Shown here piece after piece: positions 1 through 4,754 of a DNA stretch of 6,862 nucleotides. The notes under the pieces were generated by a model that worked only from the letters and a program-made list of their open reading frames with translations, had not been told where the DNA came from and ran no database searches. The DNA is from F1-60-MAGs163 sp046091165 (GTDB taxonomy: Bacteria > Actinomycetota > Thermoleophilia > Solirubrobacterales > Solirubrobacteraceae), in assembly GCA_046091165.1 (NCBI GenBank), contig JBJTBE010000074.1, forward strand, positions 1 to 6,862. The letters run 5' to 3'. How positions within the stretch are numbered: position 1 is the first letter of the stretch; each line of letters begins with the position of its first letter. Both the position numbers and the translations under genes were made by a program.

Positions 1-42
1 AAGAGGGTGAATTATGTTCGCCGGCTCGTTGCCACCACCTGA
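1..42 (+). CDS. Possible C-terminal end of an upstream gene (partial)
   Basis: The first frame is open from base 1 to a TGA at 40-42 and reads KRVNYVRRLVATT. Its third positions are mostly G or C, as expected for coding sequence here, and it ends 43 nt before the first convincing start. Thirteen codons are far too few to name a protein. The second frame stops at 8-10. The third frame stays open to a TGA overlapping the ATG at 86, but it uses a TTA codon that is rare in such GC-rich genomes, so it is less likely. This could equally be non-coding leader. Confidence 0.22.
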   Translation, partial: KRVNYVRRLVATT

Positions 43-85
43 ATCCCACCCCACCAGACCGACCCAACCAGAGAAGAGAGCACCG

Positions 86-460
86 ATGAGCAACCCCGAA
101 AACCCCCCAGCCCACAAGCGTCGCCGGCGCCGCAACAAGACCATCCTCCCGGTGGCTGCGGTGACAGCGGCCGCATTCCTCGGGATGACCGGCTTCCTCG
201 GTGCCCAGATGGCCCAGGGAAATGACCCCCTGATCGGCGCCGGGAAGCAGGCGACCGCCCAGGTCCAGCCGGCCGCCGTCAAGAAGGTGGTCATCACCCG
301 CAAGGTGATCGTCAAGCAGGCGGCCCCCTCGACGGCTCCAGGCGGCGCAGCAGCCGCCGCACCCGCCGCCGCCTACTCCTCGGCGCCGGTCCAGCAGAGT
401 GCTCCGGCTCAGCCGGCCCCTGCACCGGCCCCGGCTCCGGTCCAGAGCGGGAGCTCCTGA
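86..460 (+). CDS. Small single-pass membrane protein with Ala/Pro-rich tail, DPxxGAGKQ motif and VQSGSS C-terminus
   Basis: I recognise no named family for this 124-residue protein. Residues 11-18 are a strongly basic block (KRRRRRNK), followed by one hydrophobic segment at about 19-42. By the positive-inside rule the N-terminus is cytosolic and the rest is outside. Directly after the membrane comes GNDPLIGAGKQ (45-55), then a basic beta-like stretch (KKVVITRKVIVK, 66-77), then an Ala/Pro/Ser-rich linker (about 79-118) ending in VQSGSS. The ATG at 86 is preferred over the one at 14: a purine-rich stretch (71-80) sits just upstream, and residues added by the earlier start are Pro-rich and unlike the paralogue's N-terminus. 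The stop abuts the GTG of the apbE-like gene, so translation is probably coupled. A paralogue lies at 3514-3873. A role as anchor, electron carrier or ApbE client is inference only. Confidence 0.8.
   Translation: MSNPENPPAHKRRRRRNKTILPVAAVTAAAFLGMTGFLGAQMAQGNDPLIGAGKQATAQVQPAAVKKVVITRKVIVKQAAPSTAPGGAAAAAPAAAYSSAPVQQSAPAQPAPAPAPAPVQSGSS
449..453 (+). promoter_or_regulatory. Ribosome binding site for the apbE-like gene, inside the end of the preceding gene
   Basis: GGGAG lies 7 nt before the GTG at 461. It is formed by the Gly and Ser codons of the SGSS tail of the preceding protein. It supports GTG at 461 as the start, which is also the earliest possible start because the in-frame TGA at 458-460 comes directly before it. 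Confidence 0.6.
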
Positions 461-1474
461 GTGTCGGCCGCCGTCGCCACCGATGCCGGCCAGGCGCCGC
501 CGGCCGACCGGGAGCTGCGCCTCATGGGCACGCGCGTCCGGATCCTCGTTGGGCCGCCGGCCCGCGAGGGTGTTGACGCGCCCGAGGCGGCGGCCGACCG
601 GGTCGAGGCGTTCCTGCGCGACTACGAGGCCCGCCTCTCGCGCTTTCGCGAGGACTCGGAGCTGAGCCTGCTGAATGCCGACCCGCGCGAGCAGGTTCCC
701 GCCTCCGACCTCCTGCGCAGTGCCGTGCGGGCGACGGTCGAGGCCGCCGAGATCAGTTGCGGGCTCGTCGACCCGACCCTCCTGGACGATCTTCGGTCCG
801 CCGGCTACGCCGAGCGCTGGACCGGCGAGGAGCGGATCGGGCTCGCCGACGCTCTCGCCGGCGAGCGACCGGCGCCCGCGCCGGCCTCCGCTTCGCCGCA
901 GCAGCGCTGGCGCGAGATAGAGGTCGACGACGAGGCCGGCGTAATCCGCCGCCCGCCCGGCCTGCTGATCGATAACGGCGGCTCGGGCAAGGGCCACGCC
1001 GCCGACCTCGCCTCCGGGTTCCTCGACGGCTACGAGCACTGGGCCGTCGACTGCGGCGGGGACATCCGCATCGGCGGCGAGACGGCCGTCGAGCGCGAGG
1101 TCGAGATCCTTGACGCCTTCACCGGCGAGCCCGGCGAGTCGATCGCCGTCAGGCGCGGCGCGGTGGCCACCAGCGGCCTGCGCTCCCGCATCTGGCGCTC
1201 GCCCGACGGCACCCCGGCCCACCACCTACTTGACCCGTCCACCGGCCGGCCCGCCTTCACCGGCCTGGTCTCCGTGACCGCGCTGGCTCCCAGCGCCCTC
1301 GAGGCCGAGACGCTCGCGAAGGCGGCCCTGCTCAGCGGCCCGGTGGGCGCACGTCGGATCCTCGCCCGCCACGGCGGCATTACCGTTGATGAGAACGGGA
1401 ACCCCGAGCGGATCGGCCGCCTCGAAGCGCGGCCGGTCGTCAAGCTCAAACTGCCAGGAGGCACTCCCCGATGA
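461..1474 (+). CDS. apbE: FAD:protein FMN transferase, ApbE family
   Basis: ApbE enzymes use FAD and Mg2+ to attach FMN covalently to Ser/Thr of target proteins. The 337 residues show family blocks in order: LMGTRVRI (21-28), the SRFREDSELSLLN region (60-72), IDNGGSGKG (170-178), DCGGDIRIGG (197-206), AVATSG (234-239) and HHLLDPSTGRP (254-264). The final metal-site block, usually A-D-x-x-x-T, reads A-E-T-L-A-K (282-287), so Asp and Thr are replaced by Glu and Lys. No signal peptide or lipobox is visible, and the start cannot move upstream because an in-frame TGA abuts the GTG. The enzyme is therefore predicted to be cytosolic, unlike the exported ApbE of Nqr/Rnf systems. Its last codons overlap the ATG of the haem membrane protein by 4 nt, which ties it to a redox operon. 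The target protein is not identified in this window. Confidence 0.9.
   Translation: MSAAVATDAGQAPPADRELRLMGTRVRILVGPPAREGVDAPEAAADRVEAFLRDYEARLSRFREDSELSLLNADPREQVPASDLLRSAVRATVEAAEISCGLVDPTLLDDLRSAGYAERWTGEERIGLADALAGERPAPAPASASPQQRWREIEVDDEAGVIRRPPGLLIDNGGSGKGHAADLASGFLDGYEHWAVDCGGDIRIGGETAVEREVEILDAFTGEPGESIAVRRGAVATSGLRSRIWRSPDGTPAHHLLDPSTGRPAFTGLVSVTALAPSALEAETLAKAALLSGPVGARRILARHGGITVDENGNPERIGRLEARPVVKLKLPGGTPR
1456..1461 (+). promoter_or_regulatory. Strong ribosome binding site (AGGAGG) for the ferric-reductase-like gene
   Basis: A full AGGAGG lies 9 nt before the ATG at 1471, within the last codons of the apbE-like gene. It fixes the start at 1471 and suggests this gene is translated well in its own right, not only by coupling. 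Confidence 0.75.
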
Positions 1475-2115
1475 CCGGCCCCAATCCTCTCGAATACGGC
1501 TGGTGGCTGGCCTCGCGCTCCTCCGGTGTCGTCGCCTTCGCCGCAGTCGCCATCTCGGTGATCATCGGCCTGATGATGGCCAACGGCCTGCCGAAGCGCC
1601 CCGGCGTCAAGAAGCAGCTCGTTGCCGTGCACGAGTCGACCGCACTGGCCGGCCTGGTCGCGATAGCGGTCCACGGGCTAACCCTCCTGGGCGACAGTTA
1701 CCTGCACCCGACGCTCTCGCAGATCGCGATCCCCTTCACGATCGATTACCGGCCCTTCTACACCGGCCTGGGAATCATCGCCGGCTGGGCCGCTCTCTTC
1801 CTGGGCCTCAGCTTCTACGCGCGCCGCATGATCGGGAACAAGCGCTGGCGCTCCATCCACCGCGCCACGATCGTGGTCTGGGCGCTGGCCGTGGTCCACA
1901 CCCTCGGTGCGGGGACCGACGCCGGCAGCCTCTGGCTGCAGGGAATCCTCGTGGTCACCGGCCTGCCGATTATCTTCCTGTTCCTGCGCCGGATCATCCC
2001 CGCATCGAAGGCCAAGCCGGCCCCCCTCCCCGACTCGACGCCGGTAGAGAGGGCGGCCGCCCGCGCTGCCGCCCGCGCCCGCGGGGCGCGGCCCGCAGGC
2101 CCCAGCCCTTCGTGA
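1471..2115 (+). CDS. Ferric-reductase-like transmembrane haem b protein
   Basis: This 214-residue protein resembles the ferric-reductase-like transmembrane domain (PF01794 type, related to MsrQ/YedZ and NOX cores). Such proteins carry electrons across the membrane through two b haems. Hydrophobic segments are visible at roughly 12-36, 50-70, 94-114, 131-146 and 153-174. Candidate haem ligands are His54 and His68 (AVHES, AVHGL) and His130 and His143 (SIHRAT, VVHTL), two pairs spaced as expected for bis-His haems; His79 lies in the loop between. The tail from about 180 is Ala/Arg/Pro-rich and probably cytosolic. No flavin or NAD domain is fused, so an external donor is needed; the next gene, overlapping by 4 nt, encodes a candidate. 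Location next to apbE matches known ApbE-linked flavin electron transfer clusters. The exact substrate (iron, quinone or flavoprotein) cannot be read from the sequence. Confidence 0.85.
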   Translation: MTGPNPLEYGWWLASRSSGVVAFAAVAISVIIGLMMANGLPKRPGVKKQLVAVHESTALAGLVAIAVHGLTLLGDSYLHPTLSQIAIPFTIDYRPFYTGLGIIAGWAALFLGLSFYARRMIGNKRWRSIHRATIVVWALAVVHTLGAGTDAGSLWLQGILVVTGLPIIFLFLRRIIPASKAKPAPLPDSTPVERAAARAAARARGARPAGPSPS

Positions 2116-3203
2116 GCGACGGGGTCCTGATCATCGGGGGCGGACTGGCCGCCCAGCGCTGCGCCGAGGCCCTGCGCCAGGGCGAGTACGAGGGGCCGGT
2201 GCGGATCGTAAGCGCCGAACCCCACGCTCCCTACGATCGCCCGCCGCTCTCCAAGGAGCTGCTGGCCGGCGACCGGGAGCACGAGGAGATCACCTTCAGG
2301 CCCGACGAGTGGCACGAGGAGAAGGAGATCGAGCTGGTCCTCGGTGACCCGGCCGTAGCGCTGGACCCTGAAGCGAGGCTCGTCACCCTGGAGTCGGGAG
2401 CAGAGCTGCACTACGAGGATCTGGTCATCGCCACCGGCAGCCGCCCGGTGATGCTTGCGGACGCCGAGGGCCTGGAGAACGTCCAGGCGCTGCGAACCGT
2501 CGACGACGCGCTGCGCCTGCGCGATGCCCTGCAGCCGGGCAGCCGCCTGGGCGTCGTGGGTGCCGGCCTGATCAGCCAGGAGGTGGCCTCGACCGCCAGC
2601 AAACGTGAGGTGCACGTGACCCTGGTCGAGGCCGAGCCGCTGCCCCTCGCCCGGGCTCTGCACCCCGACCTCGCCCTCTGGCTGGTGGAGATGCAGCGCT
2701 CGGCGGGGATCGACGTCCGGCTCGACACCGCGGTGACGAAGATCGTCGCCGAAGGGGACCGGGCGGTCGCCCTCGAGCTGAGCGACGGCAGCCGCGTCGA
2801 GGTCGACCACGTTCTCGTCGCCATCGGGATCCGTCCGGCCGACGAGTGGCTGCCCGAGGGCCTGGAGACGCTCCTCGAACGGCCGGAGATTCACGCCGCC
2901 GGTGACGTGGCCGGCGGCGAGCACTGGGAGGCCGCCGGGCGCCAGGGCCGCGCCGCCGCCCAGGAGATCCTCGGAAACCCCCCGGCCGAGGAGGCCCTGA
3001 GCAGCTGGTGGACCGACATCCACGGCGTCCGCATCCAGGGCTTCGGGAACTCCAACGACGCCGACGAGCTCGAGATCGACGGCGACATGGACGAACCCTC
3101 CTTCACCGTCGTCGCCCTGCGCGACGGCACGCCGGTCGGCGCCCTGGCCGTGGCCTGCCCGCGTGAGGTGCCGAGGCTGCGCGAGCTTCTCTCGGGCGCC
3201 TGA
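2112..3203 (+). CDS. FAD-dependent NAD(P)H:ferredoxin-type reductase
   Basis: The 363-residue protein matches flavin-dependent pyridine nucleotide-disulfide oxidoreductases of the ferredoxin/putidaredoxin reductase type, which pass electrons from NAD(P)H to a small iron-sulfur protein. An FAD Rossmann motif is at 9-14 (GGGLAA), the family block YDRPPLSK at 41-48, ATGSRP at 107-112, an NAD(P) Rossmann motif at 150-157 (GAGLISQE) with acidic Glu173 after the second strand, VAIGIRP at 246-252 and the second FAD contact HAAGDVA at 271-277. From about 297 (ALSSWWTDIHG, continuing to VAC and PRE near the end) it resembles the Reductase_C domain. There is no redox-active CxxxxC pair, as expected for this class. 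The third Gly of the usual GxGxxG is Ser155. The GTG at 2112 forms a GTGA overlap with the previous stop and starts just before the FAD motif; there is no strong ribosome binding site, so coupling is likely. It may reduce the haem protein, the ferredoxin downstream, or both. Confidence 0.9.
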   Translation: MSDGVLIIGGGLAAQRCAEALRQGEYEGPVRIVSAEPHAPYDRPPLSKELLAGDREHEEITFRPDEWHEEKEIELVLGDPAVALDPEARLVTLESGAELHYEDLVIATGSRPVMLADAEGLENVQALRTVDDALRLRDALQPGSRLGVVGAGLISQEVASTASKREVHVTLVEAEPLPLARALHPDLALWLVEMQRSAGIDVRLDTAVTKIVAEGDRAVALELSDGSRVEVDHVLVAIGIRPADEWLPEGLETLLERPEIHAAGDVAGGEHWEAAGRQGRAAAQEILGNPPAEEALSSWWTDIHGVRIQGFGNSNDADELEIDGDMDEPSFTVVALRDGTPVGALAVACPREVPRLRELLSGA

Positions 3204-3208
3204 GCCGC

Positions 3209-3224
3209 AGCCTTTACCAAGGCT
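3209..3224 (+). terminator. Small inverted repeat after the reductase gene, possible weak terminator
   Basis: AGCCTT, loop TACC, AAGGCT form a perfect 6-bp stem just after the stop codon, followed by TTCCCCTCCATTT. The T-run is interrupted, so this is a poor intrinsic terminator at best. It may partly end transcription or protect the 3' end of the upstream message. Confidence 0.3.
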
Positions 3225-3237
3225 TTCCCCTCCATTT

Positions 3238-3253
3238 CCGGGCGATTTCCCGG
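3238..3253 (+). repeat. Second inverted repeat in the 98-nt gap before the ferredoxin gene
   Basis: CCGGG, a 6-nt loop and CCCGG can pair, and a nearby CCCGGG (3256-3261) offers an alternative partner. With the hairpin at 3209-3224 it fills most of the gap between the reductase and ferredoxin genes. It could be leader structure or an operator, but short GC repeats arise easily at this base composition. I see no convincing -10 box in the gap. Confidence 0.2.
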
Positions 3254-3287
3254 CTCCCGGGCAAGCTGTAGGGCAGCCAAACGATCC

Positions 3288-3292
3288 AGGAG
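3288..3292 (+). promoter_or_regulatory. Ribosome binding site for the ferredoxin gene
   Basis: AGGAG lies 9 nt before the ATG at 3302 and decides that start. Confidence 0.7.
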
Positions 3293-3301
3293 CAGAATCG
3301 A

Positions 3302-3511
3302 ATGAGCTTTGTACCCACTATCGACGCCGCCGGCTGTGCCGCCCACGGGGACTGCGTCGATGTCGCGCCCACCGTCTTCTCCCTGGAGGGTGACGTCGCC
3401 ACCGTAATCGGCACCGGGCCCGACGATCTCGTCATGGCGGCGGCCGAGGCGTGCCCCTCGGTGGCGATCCTCGTAACCGACTCGGAAACCGGCCAGCAGG
3501 TCTACCCGTAG
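3302..3511 (+). CDS. Small [3Fe-4S]-type ferredoxin
   Basis: This 69-residue protein has Cys12, Cys18 (GCAAHGDC, a C-x5-C pattern) and Cys51 followed by Pro. That is the three-cysteine layout of monocluster ferredoxins that partner cytochromes P450 and other oxygenases in actinobacteria. His15 sits where a fourth cysteine would hold a [4Fe-4S] cluster, so a [3Fe-4S] cluster is expected. Other family marks are the acidic surface, the APTVFSL segment (22-28) and VAILV after the CP (54-58). It should act in the cytosol as a one-electron carrier. The ferredoxin-reductase-like protein encoded 98 nt upstream is the obvious electron donor. The acceptor is not evident: no P450 or oxygenase is present in the window, which leaves the membrane haem protein as a possible partner. 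Confidence 0.9.
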   Translation: MSFVPTIDAAGCAAHGDCVDVAPTVFSLEGDVATVIGTGPDDLVMAAAEACPSVAILVTDSETGQQVYP

Positions 3512-3513
3512 CC

Positions 3514-3873
3514 ATGGCCTCCGAAGCCGTGAAGAAGCAGCGGGCCGTGCGTCGCCGGATGTTCGGCCGCACGCTGATGGCCAGCGGGGCGCTCTTTTCC
3601 GCGCTCTTCGTGCTGATGGCCGCCCAGCTGATGCTCGGGCGCGACCCGGCCGTTGGAGCCGGCAAGCAGCCGGCCACCGTTGCCCAGGTGGCTCAGAAGC
3701 CCGAAGAGGACGGCGACCTGAAGGCAGTAGCCGGCCGTGCCCTGGGCGCCGTTGTCGGGACCGTCCTCGCGGAGACCCTCGACGAGGACGAGGAAGGCAA
3801 ATGGCAGGAGCCCGATCGCTCGGCTCCGGCCCCCTCGCAGGCGCCGGCGTCGGTCCAGTCCGGCTCCTCCTGA
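3514..3873 (+). CDS. Small single-pass membrane protein, paralogue of the one at 86-460
   Basis: No named family is recognised for this 119-residue protein. Basic residues at 7-19 (KKQRAVRRRMFGR) precede one hydrophobic segment at about 20-41, so the N-terminus should be inside and the rest outside. GRDPAVGAGKQ (42-52) follows the membrane, then a charged region with an acidic patch (ETLDEDEEGK, 87-96), then a Pro/Ala/Ser tail ending VQSGSS. The DPxxGAGKQ motif and the last six residues match the protein at 86-460, while the middle regions differ: Ala/Pro linker and basic strand there, a hydrophobic helix (about 71-86) and acidic patch here. The ATG lies 2 nt after the ferredoxin stop, with no clear ribosome binding site, so translation is probably coupled to the ferredoxin. 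That pairing suggests a redox-related job, but the function is unknown. Confidence 0.82.
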   Translation: MASEAVKKQRAVRRRMFGRTLMASGALFSALFVLMAAQLMLGRDPAVGAGKQPATVAQVAQKPEEDGDLKAVAGRALGAVVGTVLAETLDEDEEGKWQEPDRSAPAPSQAPASVQSGSS

Positions 3874-3934
3874 GCCGCGCGACGCGCCTCTCATCCGCCG
3901 AGGTGCGGAAAGCGTCATGATTGGCCGGTCAACC

Positions 3935-3940
3935 AGGAGG
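3935..3940 (+). promoter_or_regulatory. Strong ribosome binding site (AGGAGG) for the enoyl-CoA hydratase gene
   Basis: AGGAGG lies 8 nt before the ATG at 3949. The frame is open back to the stop at 3871-3873, but those 25 codons contain no ATG, GTG or TTG start, so 3949 is well supported. Confidence 0.8.
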
Positions 3941-3948
3941 CCAAAGCC

Positions 3949-4728
3949 ATGTCGCACGTCGTCACCGAGGACCGCGGGCCGGTCCGGCACATCGTCCTGA
4001 ACCGCCCCGAGAAGCGAAACGCGCTCAACGACGCGATGATCCTCGAGCTGCGCGAGGCCGCGCAGTACGCCGCCGACGACCCGGAGGTACGCGTCGTCGT
4101 GCTCCGCGGAGAGGGCCCGATGTTCTCCTCGGGTATGGACTTCGCTGCCTTCCAGCCCCTGGTCGAGGACCCGACCACCCTGCGGCCGATGCGCCGCGTG
4201 ATCCTTGAGGCCTGGAACCTCTTCGAGGAGATGCCCAAGCCTACGATCGCCCAGATCCAGGGCGCCTGCATCGGTGGCGCCCTCGAGCTCGCCCTCGCCT
4301 GCGACCTGCGGACCATCGCCGCCGACGCCATCGTCGGGCTCCCGGAGACGCGGGTCGGCCTGATCCCCGACGTCGGCGGCTCGTCCCGCCTTCCGTCGGT
4401 CGTCGGCCTCGGACGGGCCCAGGAGATGATCCTCGCCTCGAAGCTGATCGACGGCAGCGAGGCCGAGCGGATCGGACTGGCCAACCGTGTCGCGGATCCC
4501 GACGGCCTGGAGGCGGCCACCGACCAGCTGGTCGCCGAGCTGCTGGCCTGCGCGCCCGTGGCCGTGGGCCTGGCCAAGCGGGTCATCGACGGCGCCGCCA
4601 AGCCCGCCCTCGCCGTCAATCTCGACCACGAAGTCTCGGTCCAGGCCATCTGCGCGGCGACCGAAGACTTCGCCGAGGGCGTGCGCGCCTTCGGCGAGAA
4701 GCGCGACCCCTCGTTCAGCGGCAGCTGA
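3949..4728 (+). CDS. Enoyl-CoA hydratase/isomerase (crotonase) family protein
   Basis: The 259 residues match full-length crotonase-fold enzymes, which typically hydrate 2-enoyl-CoA in fatty acid or amino acid breakdown in the cytosol. Visible blocks are RPEKRNALN (19-27), the first oxyanion-hole region FSSGMDF (59-65), the second GACIGGALELALACDLR (105-121), and LPETRVGLIPDVGGSSRL (131-148). Glu113 and Glu133 align with the two catalytic glutamates of mitochondrial enoyl-CoA hydratase, which favours true hydratase activity over isomerase or dehalogenase activity, though the substrate cannot be deduced. It sits between the redox genes and the F420 genes with its own ribosome binding site and 75 nt of upstream spacing, so it may be an independent unit. 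No other beta-oxidation gene is visible nearby. Confidence 0.92.
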   Translation: MSHVVTEDRGPVRHIVLNRPEKRNALNDAMILELREAAQYAADDPEVRVVVLRGEGPMFSSGMDFAAFQPLVEDPTTLRPMRRVILEAWNLFEEMPKPTIAQIQGACIGGALELALACDLRTIAADAIVGLPETRVGLIPDVGGSSRLPSVVGLGRAQEMILASKLIDGSEAERIGLANRVADPDGLEAATDQLVAELLACAPVAVGLAKRVIDGAAKPALAVNLDHEVSVQAICAATEDFAEGVRAFGEKRDPSFSGS

Positions 4729-4741
4729 GCCGGGTCAAACC

Positions 4742-4747
4742 TATACT
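4742..4747 (+). promoter_or_regulatory. Candidate -10 box of a leaderless promoter for the F420 operon
   Basis: TATACT matches the TATAAT/TANNNT -10 consensus at five of six bases. It ends 7 nt before the ATG at 4755, which places the transcription start at or next to the A of the start codon. No Shine-Dalgarno sequence exists in the 26-nt gap (4729-4754). No good -35 hexamer is seen at normal spacing, which is common for actinobacterial promoters. Confidence 0.6.
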
Positions 4748-4754
4748 CGCCGCC

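Noticed and set aside
14..85. Longer version of the first membrane protein starting at the ATG at 14
   Set aside because: The extra residues are Pro-rich with no counterpart in the paralogue, and a purine-rich stretch sits just before the ATG at 86.
461..1474. ApbE as an exported lipoprotein
   Set aside because: There is no hydrophobic N-terminal segment or lipobox, and an in-frame stop prevents extension.
1386..2111. Upstream extension of the reductase frame through the membrane haem gene
   Set aside because: It is an open shadow frame in GC-rich DNA with Arg/Pro-rich translation. The flavin domain starts only at 2112.
1815..3023. Long antisense open frame opposite the haem protein and reductase genes
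   Set aside because: Its translation has no recognisable domain, and the + strand genes have clear family motifs. Such antisense frames are common at this GC content.
3861..3877. CGGCTC-CTCCT-GAGCCG inverted repeat over the stop codon of the second small protein
   Set aside because: It has no T-run, and part of it encodes the conserved tail, so it cannot be called a terminator.
3874..3948. Possible in-frame read-through from the second small protein into the hydratase
   Set aside because: The frame is open for 25 codons, but the hydratase has a strong ribosome binding site and a normal N-terminus. Sharing a frame has a one in three chance.
3502..4629. Long antisense open frame opposite the second small protein and the hydratase gene
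   Set aside because: Same reasoning: its low-complexity Gly/Asp/Arg translation is a mirror of + strand codon bias, and it crosses a gene boundary.
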